From Filimonas zeae (GTDB lineage Bacteria; Bacteroidota; Bacteroidia; Chitinophagales; Chitinophagaceae), in assembly GCF_014641615.1 (NCBI RefSeq), contig NZ_BMIB01000004.1:744001-808000 (forward strand): a stretch of DNA of 64,000 nt. Direction: 5' to 3'. The translations under genes and the position numbers were made by a program. This document shows positions 17,645-24,851 of this stretch, piece after piece (the first letter of the stretch is position 1; every line of letters starts with the position of its first letter). Under the pieces are notes generated by a model. That model was not told the DNA's origin, searched no databases, and worked only from the letters and a program-made list of their open reading frames with translations.

Positions 17645-20051
17645 GATTGGGTGGAAAAACAACGGTAACGCCAACCCCATCCTGCGATTGAATGGTAAGC
17701 ACACCGTGAATATCTTCCGAAAGCCCTTTCATTAAACGCATGCCCAGGCTGTTGGTACGGTTGCTGTCAAAGTCAGCAGGCAGGCCTTTGCCATTATCCC
17801 GTATCACCAGCTGCATTTTACCATCGGGCAGTGTGTGCATAACAATAGAGATAATCTGGGGAGTGATGCTATCATCAAATGCATATTTAATGGCATTGGT
17901 GATAGCTTCATTTAAAATAAGCCCTACGGGAATAGCCTGAGATACATCTATCTGCACATCAGCAATATCCTGCTGAAAAGAAATTGACTCGCCAATATTA
18001 AAACTGTCTTTTAAATGCGCCACCAGCTCTGGCAGATACCGGTTCATGCCAATAGATACCATATGCTCTGTCTGGTACAGCTTCTGATGCATTAACGACA
18101 TGGCGTATACCCTGTTCTGGCTATCCTGCAAAGCAAGCAGGGCATCATCCTGCAAATAGGCCGATTGAGATTCCAGCAGGCTTACAATGGTTTGCAGGTT
18201 GTTTTTTACCCGGTGGTGAATCTCTTTTACCAGCCATTCCTTTTCTTCCACCAGCTGCTGCAATGCGCGATTTTTAGTGTGTAACTGTAAACTGGTTCGC
18301 TGCCTGGTGCGGTAGCGGTTGTACAATAAACCGGTAATAATCAAAAGCAGCAGTATGCCGCCCAAAGTTACATTTCTTAACAGGTTGCTTTGTTTAATCT
18401 GCGCCTGATGCAGCGATGCCTGCTGCTTTAAAACAACAATATCCTTTTCCTTTTTTTCCGTAGCATATTTAATCAGCATCTCATCTATCTGCCTGCGTTG
18501 CGTCATACTTTGTAAAGAGTCATCAAACACTTTAAAAGCCATATAATGCTGCAAAGCAGATTCATATTTACCCGCCGCAGAATCTAATTTAAACTCCAGC
18601 AGTTTAAGCTGTCCCTGCCCTTTTACATTGCTTTTAGCCAGGGGCATGCGCATAGCTTTTTCCAGGCAGTATCGCGCTTTGGTGTAGTCATGAATGTCTG
18701 CGAAAAAAACAGCAAACGACATATATGCCTCAGGCATTTCCATATAAATATGCTCTGGCGGAAACCGGGAAGCCAATGCATCAAAGCTGGTAAACTGCTC
18801 CACTGCTTCCTTTATTCTACCCATATAGCGGTAACAGTTGGCCCTGGTCATCATAAGATACATTTTATTGTAATCTGTGGCAGGTGGGTATTCCTTTTCA
18901 ATGGTATTCATTAATGCCAAAGCACTATCTATCCGGTCTATATACACCAGAAAACTAACTGTTGACAAAAATTGCTTGTACCAGAATATAGGAGGCTGGG
19001 AATGACGATTATTCAATATAACGCGGCAGGTTTGCCAGGCTTCTTCATATTTATGCATGTTTTCATAAACAACAGCCCTGCGGCCATATACAAACGGCAG
19101 TATGGTAGAGTCGCCGGTAAGTGTTATGCTTTCTGCTGCCAGCTCTACGTGTTTGGAAGTAGCAATAAAATCGCCTTTTGCCTGATGCAGATACGCCAAT
19201 ACATCATGTACATGCATAACATGTTTAAAACCGATAGCTTCTTCCAGCTTCAGCAGCAGCATCAGGTCTTCCCCTGCCGCTTTAAAATCTGACCGCAGAT
19301 GCACCCCCAGTATATCCGACCTCAGTTCCACTTCTTTTTCCCGTGCGCCCAGCTTATGAAAAAGCTGCTGCGATTTAATAAGCAGGGGTAGCTTTTCCGG
19401 ACTGTTGAATGGCAAACACTCCCCTTTTTGCTGCCAGGTAAGGGCTACACCGTATTGGTTGTTACAGGCTGACAGTATTTTTTCCGCCTCATCAAATGCC
19501 GCAATAGTGGCAGTCAGGTTTCTTAACGCAAACTGATAGCGCCCCATCAAACGTCTGCTTTCGCCCTGCCATACACAAAGCTTTGCCGCATCTGCCTCTG
19601 TAACTGCTCTTTTTATAAAAAACAGCGCGCTATCCATATCCGGCTTCAGGCTGTAAGGCCGGGATAAATAATACCCCCCCAGTTCGCATAACAAACGCAG
19701 TAACGCTTCGCCCTTTACCTGGCTCTGTAACAAAACGGCCTGCGACACATTACCCGCATCCAGTAAGGCAGCAGCCTTTGAAGTACCAATGCCATAATAA
19801 GCTTCGTTATAGGGCATTAACCGGCTTACGCCGTACTGACGGCAGGCATACATCACAGCACTGTCCGCATCCATCTGTCCCTGATGAATGGCAAACAAAT
19901 ACTGCCCGGTAAGTACAGCGGCTAAGCGCTTTTGCTGTACCGGATAACGTTGTACAAATGAAATAGCTTTGGTTTGTGCCTGTACAGTAAGGGATATAAA
20001 CAGGCAAATGGCAAGTAATACTTGTCTTCTCAAAGTTAGTGTTGGGTTCAT
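17628..20051 (-). CDS. TPR sensor histidine kinase (HisKA_2)
   Basis: An 807-residue kinase. A signal peptide (1-26) is followed by a periplasmic region of about 530 residues rich in tetratricopeptide-like helices, one transmembrane helix at about 555-575, and a cytoplasmic kinase core. The core has HisKA_2 motif EIHHRVKNNLQ (phosphoacceptor His 612 or 613), N box NEAITNAIKYAF (about 714-725) and DNGKGLP (about 752-758). No receiver is fused. It sits at the right edge of the sigma-54 island and could phosphorylate the unpaired regulator at 15200. An 8-bp hairpin lies only 3 nt before its start codon. Confidence 0.9.
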   Translation of the reverse strand: MNPTLTLRRQVLLAICLFISLTVQAQTKAISFVQRYPVQQKRLAAVLTGQYLFAIHQGQMDADSAVMYACRQYGVSRLMPYNEAYYGIGTSKAAALLDAGNVSQAVLLQSQVKGEALLRLLCELGGYYLSRPYSLKPDMDSALFFIKRAVTEADAAKLCVWQGESRRLMGRYQFALRNLTATIAAFDEAEKILSACNNQYGVALTWQQKGECLPFNSPEKLPLLIKSQQLFHKLGAREKEVELRSDILGVHLRSDFKAAGEDLMLLLKLEEAIGFKHVMHVHDVLAYLHQAKGDFIATSKHVELAAESITLTGDSTILPFVYGRRAVVYENMHKYEEAWQTCRVILNNRHSQPPIFWYKQFLSTVSFLVYIDRIDSALALMNTIEKEYPPATDYNKMYLMMTRANCYRYMGRIKEAVEQFTSFDALASRFPPEHIYMEMPEAYMSFAVFFADIHDYTKARYCLEKAMRMPLAKSNVKGQGQLKLLEFKLDSAAGKYESALQHYMAFKVFDDSLQSMTQRRQIDEMLIKYATEKKEKDIVVLKQQASLHQAQIKQSNLLRNVTLGGILLLLIITGLLYNRYRTRQRTSLQLHTKNRALQQLVEEKEWLVKEIHHRVKNNLQTIVSLLESQSAYLQDDALLALQDSQNRVYAMSLMHQKLYQTEHMVSIGMNRYLPELVAHLKDSFNIGESISFQQDIADVQIDVSQAIPVGLILNEAITNAIKYAFDDSITPQIISIVMHTLPDGKMQLVIRDNGKGLPADFDSNRTNSLGMRLMKGLSEDIHGVLTIQSQDGVGVTVVFPPNPIPNS

Positions 20052-20054
20052 GAA

Positions 20055-20075
20055 AGGAGCATTTTAGATGCTCCT
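20055..20075 (-). promoter_or_regulatory. leader hairpin abutting the kinase start codon
   Basis: AGGAGCAT (20055-20062) and ATGCTCCT (20068-20075) form a perfect 8-bp stem with a 5-nt loop. On the minus strand it ends 3 nt before the ATG at 20051 and contains the only purine-rich GGAG of the leader. Confidence 0.5.
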
Positions 20076-20187
20076 ATAAATATCAGTAATTACTTTCAAT
20101 ACACCATTTACAAATAAGCCTATCTATCCACGGCAAATGCTTTAATAATATTTACTGATTAGCAGGCTTTTACCTTCGCCTTCCACC

Positions 20188-20898
20188 TTACTGTTGCGGG
20201 CGCAGGTAACGGTTCATTTGTAACAGCACGTCCGGATCGGGACAATTGGCTGCATACCATTCCCGTTCTGAGGGTTTGCACACACCCGGATAATCCCCCT
20301 GCTTTCCCTGCATATCGCGTATCAGCTGAAAATGCAGGTGCGGTGGCCAGTCTCCATTTTCCTGGCGGTTGCCCAGCCAACCCAGTAAGGCACCTGCCTC
20401 AAATACCTGCCCCTTGTGCAAAGGCTGAATACTGTTTAAAGAAAGATGCCCGTATAAAGTATATAATAACCCACTACCTGTTTGATGTTGCAGAATAATA
20501 GTAGCACCATAATCGCCAGACTGATTATTATCTGCAAAACTATGCACTGTTGCCTGTAAGGGGGCATATACAGGCGTACCGGCAGCCGCCCATATATCTA
20601 CGCCCAGGTGTATGCTTCGCGCCTCTTCCCCGCCATCTGCTGCCTCACCGGCAAACAGGTTACTGCGCCGGTAAAGCACCCGTGGTTCCAGATAGCCGCC
20701 TATACCATAGCGTGCATGCTGCTGCTCCAGTTGTATGGTAATATATCGGTTTAGCAAATTCACGTCGCCTATTACCTCATCTGTTAATGCCGGGTTGGCT
20801 GCAGTAAAATCCATTTGCAGTAAACAGTCTTTCTCCGGCTCAAAATCTACCACCCGGCTTACTTCTGCAGGGCGTATTTCTGTAATCAGTGGTTCCAT
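20188..20898 (-). CDS. M23-type peptidase domain protein without signal peptide
   Basis: The 236-residue protein carries a LytM/M23 zinc-peptidase domain at about 95-200, with HLGVD (His and Asp ligands), YGHLS and HLHFQ (His ligands), the full set expected for glycyl-glycyl or peptidoglycan endopeptidases. Proteins of this family normally are exported, but here the N-terminus (MEPLITEIRPAEVSRVVDF) is acidic and soluble, with no signal peptide or membrane anchor. The start fits the reading frame and no upstream in-frame signal sequence is seen. It may act on a cytoplasmic substrate or be exported by another route. The gene is alone between two unrelated units. Confidence 0.8.
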   Translation of the reverse strand: MEPLITEIRPAEVSRVVDFEPEKDCLLQMDFTAANPALTDEVIGDVNLLNRYITIQLEQQHARYGIGGYLEPRVLYRRSNLFAGEAADGGEEARSIHLGVDIWAAAGTPVYAPLQATVHSFADNNQSGDYGATIILQHQTGSGLLYTLYGHLSLNSIQPLHKGQVFEAGALLGWLGNRQENGDWPPHLHFQLIRDMQGKQGDYPGVCKPSEREWYAANCPDPDVLLQMNRYLRPQQ

Positions 20899-21035
20899 AT
20901 GCTGTTATTTTTTTAGTTCACCGGCGGGCTTTACCGTTTATCCGGTTTTTGCAGCAACATTTCAAATAGACGCTGTTTTGCTATTGCGTCCTTCTTATCT
21001 TTAGTACTTATTCATGAAACTAAACAGTATACATT

Positions 21036-24000
21036 ATGATTCGTAAGTTACTGATGATTGGTTTCTCCTGTATCGGTATTACCGTTGCAGCACAAACCAA
21101 TCCTCTTTGGCTGAGGTACCCCAGTATTTCTCCCGACGGTAAAACAATCGTTTTTGGCTACAAAGGCGATTTATACCGGGTAGATGCAGCAGGCGGCACA
21201 GCAGTTCCCCTTACCATTCACGAGGCACAGGATATGATGCCCGTATGGAGCCATGATGGAAAATCCATTGCTTTTGCCAGTGACCGTTATGGTAATTTTG
21301 ACGTGTTTGTAATGCCTGCCACCGGCGGCAGCCCTACGCGCCTTACCTATAACAGTGTTAATGATTATCCCTACGATTTTACTACCGACGACCAGAAAGT
21401 AGTGTTTGGCAGCGGCCGTAATGCCCCAGCCGCCAGTGTTCGCTTTAACAGCCCCCGCCTGTTTTTAAACCTGTACAGTGTACCGGTTACCGGTGGCCGT
21501 TCTGTTTTACTGAGCGCAGCAGGTATTGAAAATGCCCATTACAACAGCAAAGGCACCCAACTGGTGTTTCAGGACAGAAAAGGGTATGAAGATCCCTGGC
21601 GTAAGCACCACACATCTGCCGTTACCCGCGATATATGGGTAATGGATGTAAAAGCCAATACTTATACTAAGCTTACCAGCTTTGAAGGGGAAGACAGAGA
21701 GCCTGTTTTTAGCAGCGACGACCAGAGTGTGTACTACCTGAGTGAGAAAGACGGTACGCAAAACCTGTACAAAATGCCCGCACAGGCCAATGGCACTGCA
21801 CAGCAGCTGACCCGTTTTAAAGACAATCCCGTACGCCATCTGAGCCGCAGCAACAACAACACGCTGTGCTTTACCTGGAACGGTGAAATTTATACGTTGC
21901 AGGGCGATGGCACTCCTAAAAAAGTAAGCATTCAGATATTTAACGACGGACGTGGCAACGTGGAAAAGAACGTAGCTATCAATGGCAACGTATCTGAATT
22001 TGCATTAAGCCCTAATGGTAAGGAAATAGCTTTTGTAACCCGTGGTGAAGTATTTGTTACCAGCGTGGAAGGCGGACAAACCAAGCGCATTACCAATACG
22101 CCCCAGCAGGAGCGGATGGTGGAATGGTCGCCCGATGGCAAAACCCTGGTATACGCAGCGGAAAGAAATAACAGCTGGGATATTTACCAGGCTACTGTAA
22201 GCCGTAAAGACGAGCCCTATTTTTACGCAGCTACCGTAATAAAAGAAGAGCCGCTGGTGGCTACTGCCGCAGAAGAGTTTCAGCCTAAGTTTTCTCCAGA
22301 TGGTAAAGAGATTGCCTATGTGGAAGAAAGAAACATTCTGAAAGTATACAATCTGGCTTCTAAAAAATCGCGTACGTTGCTGCCGGAAGGCCATAACCAC
22401 AGCTATTCCGATGGTGACTGGAGCTTTCAGTGGAGCCCCGATAACAAATGGATTATCACCGACGATCAGCGTAATTACTTCTTCAGCAGCAACGCTGCAT
22501 TGATTAAAGCGGATGGTTCACAAAATACCATCTATCCTGTTAACAGCGGCTTTGGCGAAGGCAATTCAAAATGGGCGCTGGATGGTAAAATGATGACGTG
22601 GGTGAGCGACCGTGAAGGCCGCAAATCACTAGCCAACCAGGGCAGCCGTGAAGTAGACGTGTATGGTGTATTCTTTGATAAAGAGCAGTACGACCGCTTT
22701 AACCTGAGCAAAGAAGAGTTTGCCCTGTTAAAAGAAAGAGAAGAAAAAGAGAAAAAAGATACCACTAAAAAAGACGAGAAGAAAGACGACAAAAAAGTAA
22801 AGGAAGACAGCAAAACACCGCTGCAACTGAACTTTGACGATCTGGATAACCGTCGTGTGCGCCTAACCATCAACAGCTCTTCTATCAGTGACTATGCGCT
22901 GAATAAAGATGGCAGCAAGCTTTTTTACCTGTCGTCTTTTGAAAAAGGCTACGACCTGTGGGTAACAGAACCACGCACACACGACACCCGCATACTGGCC
23001 AAACTGGGCGGCAGCCCCAGCGGTATTGAAATAAGTAAAGATGGCAAAAGCCTGTTTGTAAGCAACCGCGGTGGCCTGGTAAAAGTAGACGCAGAAAGTG
23101 GTAAAGTAACCCCTGTAGGTATAAGCGGTGAAATGGTACTGGATGCAGCAGCCGAGCGCAGCTATATTTATGAGCATGCCTGGCGCCAGGTGCAGAAGAA
23201 ATTTTACGACCCTGCTATCCACGGCATTAACTGGAAAGGCTATTATGATACCTACGCTAAGTTTTTGCCACACATCAGCAACAACTACGACTTTCAGGAA
23301 CTGCTGAGTGAAATACTGGGTGAGTTGAACGGCTCACATACCGGCGGCCGCTACAGCCCACGCAACGCTAATGCAGATGTTACGGCTGTATTAGGTGTAC
23401 TGTATGATGAAACCTATACCGGCAACGGTTTAAAAATAGCAGAAGTAATTGCCGGTGGCCCGCTGGATAAAGCTGGCAGCAAGGTAAAAGCAGGTACCAT
23501 TATTGAGAAAATAGATGGAGAAGCTATTACTGATAATATGGACTGGGCACGTTTACTGAATCAGAAAACAGACAAAAACACCCTGTTAAGTTTGTACAAT
23601 GGTGAAACCCGTTGGGATGAAACCGTGAAGCCCATTAATGCGTTTGAAGAAAGCAACCTGCTGTACAAACGCTGGGTAAACAAAATGACGGCAATGGTAG
23701 ACAAGCTGAGCGGTGGCAAAATTGGCTATGTGCATGTACAAGGCATGAACGATGGCAGCTTCCGCGAAGTATTTGATAAAGTAATGGGCCGCAACCTGGA
23801 TAAAAAGGCGTTGATTGTAGACACCCGTTTTAACGGCGGTGGCTGGCTGCACGACGACCTTAACACCTTCCTCACCGGTAAACAATACCTGCAGTTTGCA
23901 CCTCAGGGCAACAAAACCCTGGGCGGCGAGCCTATTGCCCGCTGGCAAAAACCCAGCTGCGTGCTGATGAGCGAAGGCAACTATAGCGATGCCTTCATTT

Positions 24001-24272
24001 TCCCTTACATCTACAAACAAAATGGTGTAGGTAAACTGATTGGTATGCCGGTTGCCGGTACAGGTACTGCTGTATGGTGGGAAACACAAATAGACCCTAC
24101 CATTGTATTCGGTATTCCAATGGTAGCCACCATTGGCAAAGAAAACAGACCCTCTGAAAACCTGCAGGTAGAACCCGATATTAAGGTAACACTTCCGTAC
24201 GAAAACTTCCTGGTTGGCAAAGACGACCAGCTGGAAGCCGCCGTTAAGGAAATGCTGAAAGAGGCTAAATAA
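21036..24272 (+). CDS. tricorn-type S41 protease with beta-propeller and PDZ domains
   Basis: This 1078-residue protein is close in length to archaeal tricorn protease. A signal peptide (about 1-20) is followed by TolB-like beta-propeller repeats (SPDGK, WSHDGKSIAF, WSPDGKTLVY and others) to about residue 700, with a Lys/Glu-rich linker (KKDTTKKDEKKDDKK) near 575-590. A PDZ-like domain follows, then the S41 catalytic domain. Candidate catalytic residues match tricorn: Ser-His in LNGSHTGG, nucleophile Ser and Asp in GNYSDAFIFPY and Glu in RPSENLQVEPD. It is predicted to degrade peptides in the periplasm. A strong terminator follows 24 bp after the stop. Confidence 0.92.
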   Translation: MIRKLLMIGFSCIGITVAAQTNPLWLRYPSISPDGKTIVFGYKGDLYRVDAAGGTAVPLTIHEAQDMMPVWSHDGKSIAFASDRYGNFDVFVMPATGGSPTRLTYNSVNDYPYDFTTDDQKVVFGSGRNAPAASVRFNSPRLFLNLYSVPVTGGRSVLLSAAGIENAHYNSKGTQLVFQDRKGYEDPWRKHHTSAVTRDIWVMDVKANTYTKLTSFEGEDREPVFSSDDQSVYYLSEKDGTQNLYKMPAQANGTAQQLTRFKDNPVRHLSRSNNNTLCFTWNGEIYTLQGDGTPKKVSIQIFNDGRGNVEKNVAINGNVSEFALSPNGKEIAFVTRGEVFVTSVEGGQTKRITNTPQQERMVEWSPDGKTLVYAAERNNSWDIYQATVSRKDEPYFYAATVIKEEPLVATAAEEFQPKFSPDGKEIAYVEERNILKVYNLASKKSRTLLPEGHNHSYSDGDWSFQWSPDNKWIITDDQRNYFFSSNAALIKADGSQNTIYPVNSGFGEGNSKWALDGKMMTWVSDREGRKSLANQGSREVDVYGVFFDKEQYDRFNLSKEEFALLKEREEKEKKDTTKKDEKKDDKKVKEDSKTPLQLNFDDLDNRRVRLTINSSSISDYALNKDGSKLFYLSSFEKGYDLWVTEPRTHDTRILAKLGGSPSGIEISKDGKSLFVSNRGGLVKVDAESGKVTPVGISGEMVLDAAAERSYIYEHAWRQVQKKFYDPAIHGINWKGYYDTYAKFLPHISNNYDFQELLSEILGELNGSHTGGRYSPRNANADVTAVLGVLYDETYTGNGLKIAEVIAGGPLDKAGSKVKAGTIIEKIDGEAITDNMDWARLLNQKTDKNTLLSLYNGETRWDETVKPINAFEESNLLYKRWVNKMTAMVDKLSGGKIGYVHVQGMNDGSFREVFDKVMGRNLDKKALIVDTRFNGGGWLHDDLNTFLTGKQYLQFAPQGNKTLGGEPIARWQKPSCVLMSEGNYSDAFIFPYIYKQNGVGKLIGMPVAGTGTAVWWETQIDPTIVFGIPMVATIGKENRPSENLQVEPDIKVTLPYENFLVGKDDQLEAAVKEMLKEAK

Positions 24273-24295
24273 CAACAGCTACATTCACTCTTAGG

Positions 24296-24324
24296 GCTGC
24301 CCCGTTAGCGGGGCAGCTTTTTTT
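24296..24324 (+). terminator. rho-independent terminator of tricorn protease gene
   Basis: GCTGCCCCG (24296-24304), TTAG loop, CGGGGCAGC (24309-24317) and seven Ts. Nine-bp GC-rich stem with a clean T tract. Confidence 0.92.
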
Positions 24325-24446
24325 ATGCCTGGCCGCAGCGTGCTATTTCTCTAAACAATTCATTTTCAAATGATTCTCTTTATTTCTCCTTCATGCATAA
24401 TTGAACATCAGGCACGTAGGGCCATTTGTACAACTTCACCGCAAAT

Positions 24447-24782
24447 CGGGGAAGTTGTGTGTGTCCCATTCAACCGGATAGCTGTACCACTCAATGGGAC
24501 ATATGTCCCGTTCATCCGTACAGCTGTCTGACTCAGTGAGACACACGTCCCGATCAACCGGACAGCTGTCTGACTCAATGGGACGCACGTCCCGATCAAC
24601 CAGACAGTTGTCTGACTCAATGGGACACACGTCCCGATCAACCAGCCAGTTGTCTGACTCAATGGGACACACGTCCCGATCAACCGGATAGCTGTACCAC
24701 TCAGTGGGACACACGTCCCGACCAGCCAGACACACATCCTGACCAGCCAGATAGTTGTCCGACTTAACGGAACAGTGATTAA
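24447..24782. repeat. 21-bp/42-bp palindromic tandem repeat array (about 16 half-units)
   Basis: A 42-bp unit repeats at 24489, 24531, 24573, 24615, 24657 and 24699, with diverged copies at both ends. Each unit is itself two related 21-bp halves sharing TCAAnnGGACAnnnGTC. Each half is an inverted repeat: GGGACACACGTCCC in one and GACAGCTGTC in the other, with centres 21 bp apart, which is two helical turns. Since 21 and 42 are multiples of three and no half contains a stop, long reading frames exist on both strands; on the minus strand they encode a heptad [GQ]-T-x-V-x-L-x. The array fills most of the 579-bp gap between two terminators. It could be a protein-binding array, a structured RNA, or a repeat protein gene. 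I cannot decide among these. Confidence 0.85.
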
Positions 24783-24798
24783 ACAGATGTTGGTACAA

Positions 24799-24827
24799 AT
24801 AAAAACCGCTCCGGGTGTACGGAGCGG
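24799..24827 (-). terminator. rho-independent terminator of leuS
   Basis: CCGCTCCG (24806-24813), 6-nt loop, CGGAGCGG (24820-24827). On the minus strand the stem is followed by TTTTTATTT, 25 nt after the leuS stop. Confidence 0.92.
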
Positions 24828-24851
24828 CCTTGATATAACTTTCAGTTTTGC

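Noticed and set aside
24447..24782. The repeat array as a CRISPR array.
   Set aside because: The units are contiguous with no unique spacers, and no cas gene is present.
24408..24798. Repeat-derived ORFs on both strands read as confident genes.
   Set aside because: They are open because the repeat length is a multiple of three and lacks stops in several frames. They are listed as a repeat with the coding idea kept as a finding.
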